From: Hygrophila difformis
Taxonomy: Eukaryota; Streptophyta; Magnoliopsida; Lamiales; Acanthaceae
DNA length: 64,000 bases
Direction of reading: 5' to 3'
NCBI GenBank assembly: GCA_030278955.1
Contig: JAOANR010000003.1
Coordinates: 23,823,227-23,887,226, forward strand
The notes under the pieces are model-generated. The model was not told the origin of the DNA, made no database searches, and was given only the letters and a program-made list of their open reading frames with translations. Positions 47,301-55,086 of the stretch are shown in pieces. Numbering within the stretch: the stretch's first letter is position 1; each line of letters starts with the position of its first letter. A program made the position numbers and the translations under genes.

Positions 47301-48240
47301 TGGGCGTGGCTTTGGAATACCAAGGTTCCGGAAAAAAATTGCTTTTTAATGTGGTTAATTGCTTGGAATGCATGGCTTGAGGTATCACCGACAGGTGGCT
47401 TCTTCACCTCTTTGTAGTGTTTGTGGATTGATGGAAGATCAATGGTTTCATAGCATCTTTTATTGCCATTGGGCTTCTACTCTGTGGCACTCTCTATCCA
47501 TTCCTATTCCGAATGATCTTCAAACGATGGAACAACATCACATTCGGTTTTGGTTATTGGGTATGTTTAAATCCTTTCGGGTGCTTTTCCTTGCTGGACT
47601 TTGGCATGCTTGGAAGGAAAGAAATCTTAGGGTTTTTCAAGGCCGAGTCTCTTCTATGCATATTCTCCTCAGGCGGGTTCGGCATTTGGAGGATATTCTC
47701 CATCGTTCTGAGACCGTGATGCGTCCTGCTGGTGTGCACCCACAGTGGGTATGCTGGAATATGGCGTCCAGGTCTGCTCATTACCTCCATTCAGACGGTT
47801 CCCTGCTTGCTTCATCAGGTTGTGCAGGCTATGGTGCTGTTCTATGAGATATAGACGGACAATGGATTGGTGGTGTTTCTGGGTTCTTGGGGGCGACATC
47901 GGTTTTAGAGGCAGAGCTAGCAGGTATTATGAATGGACTCATCTTAGCCCATGATAAAGGCTTGCTGGATATCTATTGCATGTGTGACTCGATGGAGGCT
48001 CTTCGGGTAATTACCACTACTCAACCGTCATCTCATTGGCTTTCCACATATATTGCACGGATTCAGGACCTCAAATAGCTTTTTCATTCGTGTTATTTTC
48101 ATCATATCTTTCGGGAAAGCAACTCCGTTGCAGATTCTCTTGCGAAGATTGGTGCGATTGGAGACTTATTCTATACAACTTGGGCATTCCCACCTGATGC
48201 TGTTAAACCACTTTTGACGGCAGATGCGGCCGGTACGTAG
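44318..48240 (+). pseudogene. LINE-B ORF2 (endonuclease, reverse transcriptase, RNase H), heavily broken
   Basis: Fragments in order: AP-endonuclease part (NGRNVRGLMSSRARQHL, IMGDWNEILEP near 44755); after a frameshift, GSDHAPLLLNC (about 44995), the endonuclease SDH motif; FQRARDDWVRLGDRNTRYFH; then the RT start AAPGPNGFPAAFYKQHW. An internal deletion of roughly 40-50 codons at about 45735 removes sequence before LCNVAYKFISKVIANRL. Next come KIDLENAYDNVRWEFLEE, LRQGDPFPPYLFN and, after another frame change, LLFADDLILC (catalytic FADD, about 46255). A zf-RVT region (CSVCGLMEDQWFHSIFYC, about 47410) and a decayed RNase H (AELAGIMNGLILAHDKG, FRESNSVADSLAKIG) follow. TAG ends it at 48238-48240. 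Confidence 0.88.
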
Positions 48241-48310
48241 TTCCCGAGATTTTAGTTGATCACATGTTGCGGGTTTTTATATTTTCTTACTTTTCCTAGC
48301 CTTCATTGGC

Positions 48311-48442
48311 TGTATAAGCAAAAAAAAAACTATATTGTCTAAATTAAATAAAAATATATTTGAAAATGAAATTCTATTGTATAAGCAAAAAAAACTATAT
48401 TGTCTAAATTAAATAAAAATATATTTGATAATGAAATTCTAT
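48311..48442 (+). repeat. Tandem duplication across the LINE-B poly-A junction
   Basis: A 67-bp unit (48311-48377) spanning the LINE-B 3' end, its A tail and the right target duplication is repeated at 48378-48442 with a shorter A run (8 versus 10) and one substitution. The duplication therefore arose after LINE-B inserted. Confidence 0.92.
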
Positions 48443-48907
48443 TGTATTATTTATAATAAAATAAAATTTATTAAATTAAGAATTACTATATAATATAAAC
48501 AAGAGAAAAAATATAATCAAAATTTAAATATATTCAAAATAGAATATTTTATTGATTTATTAATGATAAATTTAAAACTTAAAAGTTTGGGGGTCAAAAT
48601 AGAAGAAAATAAAAGTTTATAGGGTTAACAAATAATGTTGAAAATTAAATAGGCCTAATTTTACAACATGATACCTTGTTGGGTTTAGGGTTGAAAATAA
48701 TGTTGTGGCTATTTTGATAATTAAGATTTGTAGTGGCTCATTTTGAAAATTAAATTGTCCAAATAATATTGAAAATAATGCTGTGGCCTATTTTGATAGT
48801 GGGACCACTACAATAGTGCCCTATTTTCATATTAAAGCCTGCATTTTCTATTTTTGGTGAGATTAAAACCTGCATTTGGTAACAAACTCTAACTTTCTTC
48901 TTCCCTA
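48443..48907. repeat. Right arm of the repeat that received LINE-B
   Basis: AT-rich, gene-free. About 48550-48612 is the inverted counterpart of about 41985-42060 (GGGGGTCAAAATAGAAG matches the reverse complement of CTTTTATTTTGACCCCC with one change). About 48640-48840 resembles the reverse complement of 24960-25125. Confidence 0.6.
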
Positions 48908-48916
48908 GTTTTTTAT

Positions 48917-50025
48917 GAGTCCGGCTATTTAGACTCTACCATTTACTAAATCCACCCCATGTCTAAATCCACTCATCAAATAACTTTAAAAAGTCAACAA
49001 ATTCTAAAATCACCCCACCCTCAATTACCCAAATACCCATCTATACTCAAAACAATATCTAATCCTATTATTTACTACATTCACCCCACTATCCCACCCA
49101 ACACTCACCCCACCTTCACTCACCTCACAAAATCACGTTTGAAATAAAAAAAGAACAGCGTACGCATCGGTCTCGCATCTCGTCTCGGCCTCGGTCTCGC
49201 ATCTCGTCTCACTTAGTTATTGTTCTTCAAAGATTCAAGTTTTAGAGTCAAACAAGATTCTCACACATAGATAAATTTAAAGCTAGGGTTTTATCTTAAA
49301 CTTTAATTAACCCATTTCTAGTAGATCTTGATTTTTATTTTTAGAAATGTTAAATTAATATCACATTGTGGATATGAAGCATTTAATTGTAATTATTTGG
49401 GGTAAAATTGGAGGTTGGGTGGAAATTTTGGACAAGTTCACGAACTTTCTGGCTCCAGGTCCGTTCGGACCTGGTGCGCCGTGCACGCTTCTGCATGCAC
49501 GACAAGTGTTGCCGTGCACAAAGAGTAGCGCACGGCAAAGGCTGCAGTGCGCATAGAGTAGCGCACGGCCAAGACCTGCCGTGCGTGTTGTGTCGTGCAC
49601 GACACGACTTGCCGTGCGCCATGCATGATGTACGACTGACCAGTACCGAACGGTCTGTGCGAAAATGGCGATTTTCAGAATTTTTGGAGCATTATCTCTA
49701 TATTCCAATGTGCTTTTCCTTCCTCCATTTGTTTGCTAATGACTCCACATCCACTTCTTTGAATATTGATGATTAATTGTTGTGTTTATTGATTTTTTAT
49801 GATGGTGTCATTTTGGGTAGAAAAAATTAGGGTTTGAGGGTTTTAGGTGTTGGGTTTTGGAAGTGAATTGAGGTGAATTTAATATGTTTGGGATGGGGTG
49901 GATTTAGAAGAATAGAGTATATGTTTTTTTTTTTTTTTAGTTTTAATTGTTGAAAGGTATTTTGGATATAGGAAAATAGGGGTGGGGTGGATTTAAAATA
50001 TGATAGACTATGAATAGTCGGCCTC
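48917..50025. mobile_element. MULE-like TIR element 1 (1.1 kb, non-autonomous)
   Basis: The left end GAGTCCGGCTATTTAGACTC and the reverse complement of the right end GAGGCCGACTATTCATAGTC form imperfect terminal inverted repeats extending about 45 bp (both include AAATCCACCCCA). The flanks GTTTTTTAT (48908-48916) and ATTTTTTAT (50026-50034) are 9-bp direct repeats with one mismatch, as expected for Mutator-like elements. No transposase is seen. The interior includes TCTCG-rich repeats (about 49168-49210), a 5'-UTR-like stretch (GCTAGGGTTTT) and a GC-rich palindromic block (about 49480-49640), which may be captured host sequence. Confidence 0.75.
49455..49640. repeat. GC-rich palindromic block inside MULE 1
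   Basis: It begins with the perfect inverted repeat CCAGGTCCGTTCGGACCTGG (49455-49474). It then holds many copies of GCCGTGC and its complement GCACGGC, including two direct copies of AGAGTAGCGCACGGC. It contrasts sharply with the AT-rich surroundings and could fold into several hairpins. No coding function recognised. Confidence 0.8.
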
Positions 50026-50309
50026 ATTTTTTATTTTATACAAACTCCAGACTCTACATCACCACCGCCCTCTACATTACCAACTCGCTTTCCAAATTTT
50101 AATGGGAAAACCCTAGCCCAGTACCCATCCCCAAAGATAATATAGAGTCAAAGCCCTGCATTTTAAATATTTAGACTTTAGGCCCCATCAATTAAGAAAC
50201 TTAAACAAAAACAAATCAACATAGTTAATTAAGCCAAAATGAAAAAATACTGAAATGCCCTTGCTTGAGAAAATACTCAAATACCCCCAAATAACCTTCC
50301 TCCCCAATA

Positions 50310-50790
50310 TTACACTTACCAAGTTTTTTGTATTTAGCTTACCAAGTTTTTCATATTACATTTACCAAGTTTTTGCTATTTACCTTACCAAAGGTTCCAA
50401 TACAACACTTACCAATGTTTTGGTATTTGGCTTACCAAGTATTTCAATATATATTATACTTTCCAAGTTTTTGTATTTGCCTTACCTTGGTTTCAATATT
50501 ATTCTTACCAAGTTTTCTGTATTTGGATTACCAAGGCTGTCATAATTACTCTTACCTACTCTTACCAGGTGTTTTGTTTTTGGCTTACCAAGTGATTCAA
50601 TATTGCACTTACTAAGTTTTTTATATTTAGCTTACCAAGGGTTTCAATATTACACTTACCAAGTTCTTTGTATTCGGCTTACCCAGGGTTTCTATAGTAC
50701 ACTTATCAAGTTGTTTGTATTAGGTTTATTAAGTTCATTATTACACTTACCAAGTTCTTTGTACACAGTTTACCACATTGACAAAGTCGT
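50310..50790 (+). repeat. 23-bp minisatellite (TTACCAAG monomers), array 1
   Basis: About twenty monomers of 22-24 bp, occasionally 28, each starting TTACCAAG. Two monomer types tend to alternate, one continuing TTTTTTGTATTTGGC and one TGTTTCAATATTACAC, giving a 46-bp higher-order unit. Further + orientation monomers occur at about 50955-51140. Confidence 0.85.
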
Positions 50791-51608
50791 TTTTTTACAC
50801 GGTCATTAGGACGTGCAGTGTGAACCATTCAAACCTCGTGAGTACCTCTCTGAAGGAAGCAGTGACCAGCTCACGGTCACCGGACGGCGCGCGGACCGTC
50901 CATCCCACCTATGGTATCAGAATCGAAGCCACTGGACGGTCCAGCTCACGGTTACCAAGGGTTTCAATATTCGACTTACCAATTTTTAGTACATATTTAC
51001 CAAGTGTTTCAATATTGCGCTTACAAGTTTTAGTTTTATGCTTACCAAATGTATCATAATCCGACTTACCAAATGCTACTAGGCTTACCAAGTGATTCAA
51101 TATTACACATTCAATTTTTTTTTTTTTCACTTACCAAGTTTATCAAAACTAGACTTACCCACTTTTGGTAAACCATATCACTACGTAGGTAAGTGACATA
51201 AAAATTTTCACGATTGATTTTTCCATTCATTGCTGAAATTTTAAAAAGTTCACCAAAAACTTGGTATAACAATATCATTATGTTGGTAAGTGACATAAAA
51301 AGTACTTGGTAAACTATATCACTATGTTGGTAAGAGACTTACAAAAACATGGTAAACCCTAAACCCTAAACCAAGATAACAAGATACTATGTTGGTAAAT
51401 CAAATACAAGATACTTAGTAAAGCATCTATCATTAATTGGCAAGAGACATAACAAGGTAGTGGTAATTTTATCCCGTAGAGGGTTTAGGATGGAAAATAA
51501 TTGCCATTATTATGATTAAATGATTTATGCATTGTTCCTATTATGTCAATGAAAACATAAGTGTACTAAGTGTGTGTATATACTTGAAATAAGTATCTAC
51601 GTGGATGT

Positions 51609-52050
51609 GTCACATTGCATTCCTTAAGATAATAGTCAATGTTTCCGTAGTAATGTTCCACGTTGTAATCAAGGTGTTCGTTTTAATATTCAATCATACC
51701 TTATCAGATGTCACGTTGCATTCCTTCAGATAATAGTGTATGTACCCGTAGTAATGCTCGACGTTTGTGTTCGTTTCTTCATCCAATGGTACCTTATCGG
51801 ATGTCACGTTGCATTCCTTAAGGGAATAGTCTATGTACCCGTAGTAGCGTTCCACGTTTGTAATTAAGGTGTTCGTTTCTTCATCCAATCGTACCTTATC
51901 GGATGTCACGTTGAATTCCTTAAGATAATAGTGTATGTACCCGTAGTAATGTTCGGCGTTTGTTATTAAGGTGTTCGTTTCTTCATCCAATGGTACCTGA
52001 TCGGATGCCACGTTGCATTTCTTAAGGGAATAGTCTATTCCCGTACAGTT
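51609..52050 (-). repeat. Tandem repeat of 93-102 bp encoding a 34-residue unit
   Basis: Units start at about 51609, 51705, 51798, 51900 and 52002 on the + strand, so spacings are 96, 93, 102 and 102 bp, all multiples of three. The minus strand has a 105-residue ORF at 51694-52011 made of three units containing VPLDEETNTLITNVE and YYGYIDYSLKECNVTSDK. The middle variation is an exact loss of three residues. The leftmost unit has a stop. I do not recognise the repeat. It may be captured host coding sequence or chance. Confidence 0.7.
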
Positions 52051-52494
52051 TTTCTACGATGTATCGTTACGTTGTAAGCTCTTTTTGAAGGTATATCTCA
52101 TGGTTTGGTAGTTAACGCCGTACACGAATGCAAAAGTGAATATTCTTTAACTTGGTAACTAACACTTCATGAACATGGTAACCTGGAATAATTATATATG
52201 GTAAAGGTGGGTTGAATGCGCATGGTAAATCCTAAGCAATGACTTGGTAAAGGAGAAATTGAAAGGGTTTAGGAGTGGAGGACGGTACTTTGCAAGATAG
52301 ATTTATCCCGTCCATAATCAGTGCAATTGTGTCAATATGGTAATTAATTTGGTGTCTTAGTTGGTAAATATTATGAAATGTGATTTAATATATAATTATA
52401 TTAACTTTAGTTTTATATATAATATAATAAAACACAATTATATTTTAAAGCAATTTAAAGAATTAAATTAATTAATATTTTTGTTTATTTACCA

Positions 52495-52790
52495 GTGTGT
52501 TGCAAAATGATACTTACCAATTATGTATAGCCTATTTACCAAATATTTTATACTGGGTTTACCAATGGACACTGAAGTCTATTTACTTAGGCAATATATC
52601 CTATTTACCAAGTTTTGTGTACCGGGTTTACCAATGGACTGTATAGCCTACTTACCAAATTTTTGGTATTCAGCTTACCACGGGTGTCATGAGCAAACTT
52701 ACCACGTTTTCAGTATCTGACTTACGAATGTCTTCATTATTATAGTTACCAAGTTTTTGTTTTTCGCTTACCAAGTGTTTCCAATGAATA
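52495..52790 (+). repeat. TTACCAAG minisatellite, array 2
   Basis: Monomers of the same 23-bp family as array 1, more diverged (TTTACCAAATATTTTATACT, TTTACCAAGTTTTGTGTACC). Copies in the opposite orientation (CTTGGTAA) are scattered between 51250 and 52400. Confidence 0.75.
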
Positions 52791-53004
52791 TGATGTACAA
52801 ACCTCAATAAAGTCGAAAATGTCTTTAAAAAATGCAGAGGGACGGTCACACAGACGGTGAAGGATTAGCGTCCGGAAATCGTCCATGTAACTCTGATCAA
52901 CACAGACTTGACGGACGGTCTTGGGACGGTCACTTTGGACGTCCTTTTCTTACAAGGACCATCCAGACAAAAAATATTTGGTCAGGGACGGTGAGGAACA
53001 ACTT

Positions 53005-53250
53005 ACCAATTTCAATGTATACGACTTACCAAGTGAAATGTAAACGACTTACCAAGTTCAATGTAATATGTTTTACCAAGTTCAATGTATATGACTTATC
53101 AAGTCCTTAATATTTACCTTACCAAGTTCAATGTAAATGACTTACCAAGCTCTATGTATATGATTTACCAAGGTTAACGTATATGACTTACCAAATTTTT
53201 CATATTTATCTTACCAAGTTCAATGTATATGACTTACCAAGCTCTATGTC
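53005..53250 (+). repeat. TTACCAAG minisatellite, array 3
   Basis: About ten monomers of the form TTACCAAGTTCAATGTATAT in close 23-bp register, more uniform than array 2, suggesting more recent local amplification. Confidence 0.8.
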
Positions 53251-53436
53251 TTCTCCTAATTTGAATTAATTAGAACAGTTAGCTTTTTTAATTTACTTCG
53301 GTAAAGAAATGGTAGGGTCTATTATTGGAGTCAAAATAGGGGATGGGGTGCAAACTCAACAAAAAATGGGTATGGGGCATTTACTCTAAGAAAGTTTGGT
53401 TTTTGGGGACTGGGCCCCTATTTTCCGAATTTTAAT

Positions 53437-55086
53437 TACTTCTATTTCCCAAGCATACCCAAACTCTCCAAATTAATTTGGGCTTCCAGTTTTGTCCCGA
53501 ATTAGAGCCCACTACATCACCACCGCCCTCGGGCCTCGGACTCCCCAGCGTATGTTGTTCGCCTCCACTACCACGACGGAGTGTTGTCGCTGTATGATGT
53601 TAAGGGTGGATGCGATGGAATCGGATTTTGACTGTTGAATTCGATTCTCAACACCGCGCTTCCCATTTGTTCTTGAATTTCTACTTGACAATGCATTTTT
53701 TGGAGCGGCGGCGCTTCAGCGGTGCGATGGAGTGGGGCAGTGGAAGATAAAAGATAGGTGAGGTTTGACCTCTTTTTTTGGTCTAACATATAACTAAGGC
53801 TCGAACTTGTATTCTGGACATGACTATTTATAAACGAAATAGTGGAGCCATGAAACATCTAAGTAATTTATAAAGAACATACAGAGGAGACATGAGTAAC
53901 TTATTTCTTCCGGCCTCTCCTGTTTTGCCTTTGTAGTTGTCCAGACATGACTTTGGAAATTGAAAATCATTTAATTCTCAACAATTTTTACTTCGACGTA
54001 TTTTGCAAGTTTTCTTAGTCAAGTTTTGTCCTTAAATTCCTGGTGCATGGATACATGTTTCGATTGTTTGCTGACAGAAAATAGATTTATCTGGATAGAA
54101 CTTTCAAAGTCTATCCCTGAATTTTTCTTACACTTTTAGGTTGACCACAAACAATTCTTGGAAGAAGACTGCCAAACATAACTGGCACTGAGGTTGGTGC
54201 AGCTCTCCAGACTATGGCTTCCTGCAATTTTAATTTCAAAGGTATAACTTAATAACTTTTTAAAGTAAATTGAAAATGCTCATTTCCTGTTAGTTTAAAG
54301 GTTAGGGTGAAGTTTGTCATTATTTTAAAATTCTGACTAGAAGCAGCGGCTTTCAATTTTATAGTTGGGTTAGATTTTATTGGTCAGTAAGTGATCTGAG
54401 ATTAAGCATTGATATGATAATGTCAACAAACTGATAACTCCATCCTCTTCTATTGTGTAGTACATAAGCTTAGGTTCTCCTTTTGAACTGGATTCATTTT
54501 CATTTTGAACAACAAAAGGTTTTATGATAGGTATGAATATGAGTGTTTTAGGACATAGCAGCAGTAATCATTACAGATTTTACTATTTTAATTGTATAAT
54601 TTACATGAATAACCGTTATTTGAAAAGCTCCTTTCTCATAGATTCGTAGCTAACGTGAATGTGTCTATATGACATTACATTACACACACCAGTTGCTATG
54701 TGTATAACTTTATATGTTTTTCGATTTTATGTGTATAGCTATCGCGAATGTGTTGCTATGACATTAGATTCTTACCGTTAGTTGCTTTAATTTTGAAATC
54801 TATTATCTCTAAACATTGTCCCCTTTAAGTGGATGGGCCCCAAAGCGCCACAAGATTAATAAGGCATGAAGCCTTCAGGAAGCACTAAAAAAATACTTCA
54901 TATAAAAACAATCAGAACAACGACAACAACATATTATGAATCTTTACTTCTGTACTAGAAATTAATTAAATTATCCCAATTTCTTTTACAAATTAAAGAA
55001 GTTCATCTGGCCATCAATCAACACATTCTTTCGGAAACAGAAATGAGACATTAAAATTAACTATTACAGTAATGCTCGATGACATT
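53437..55086. other. Gene-free region 3' of NLR-2
   Basis: No supported gene. A short ATG frame at 54212 (MASCNFNFK) ends at a GT donor-like site, but no following exon is recognisable. The part next to 55086 probably holds the NLR-2 3' UTR and terminator. A 19-bp sequence at 53512-53530 also occurs at 50054-50072. Confidence 0.5.

Larger units (their letters stand above)
42621..48327 (+). mobile_element. LINE-B, full-length L1-type LINE with 13-bp target duplication
   Basis: Perfect 13-bp direct repeats AACTATATTGTCT flank the element (42608-42620 and 48328-48340), with a poly-A tail just before the right copy. Length is about 5.7 kb, and ORF1 and ORF2 are both recognisable, so the insertion was full length. 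Many stops, frameshifts and an internal deletion have since inactivated it. It is a different L1 lineage from LINE-A. It is almost identical to the fragment at 63529-64000. Confidence 0.92.
50104..53427. mobile_element. MULE-like TIR element 2 (3.3 kb) with minisatellite cargo
   Basis: Perfect 9-bp direct repeats AATTTTAAT (50095-50103 and 53428-53436) flank the element. The left end GGGAAAACCCTAGCCCAGT and the reverse complement of the right end CGGAAAATAGGGGCCCAGT are inverted repeats, and imperfect similarity continues for about 60 bp. G-rich GGAAAA termini and 9-bp duplications are typical of Mutator-like elements. There is no recognisable transposase. The cargo is a degenerate 23-bp minisatellite in both orientations, two GC-rich islands and a 34-residue tandem-repeat ORF. 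Confidence 0.8.

Noticed and set aside
42697..48230. Series of separate small genes
   Set aside because: They fall in LINE domain order on one strand between 13-bp duplications and are fragments of one decayed LINE.
50310..53250. CRISPR-like array
   Set aside because: Plant nuclear context, degenerate 23-bp contiguous monomers without distinct spacers, both orientations mixed. It is a minisatellite.
50054..53530. 19-bp repeat CTACATCACCACCGCCCTC (50054-50072, 53512-53530) as duplication of the MULE
   Set aside because: It lies 23 and 76 bp outside the perfect 9-bp AATTTTAAT flanks, so it is a separate repeat.
54212..54241. Possible first exon (MASCNFNFK followed by GT)
   Set aside because: No recognisable downstream exon and no protein similarity; a chance ATG with a donor-like site is as likely.
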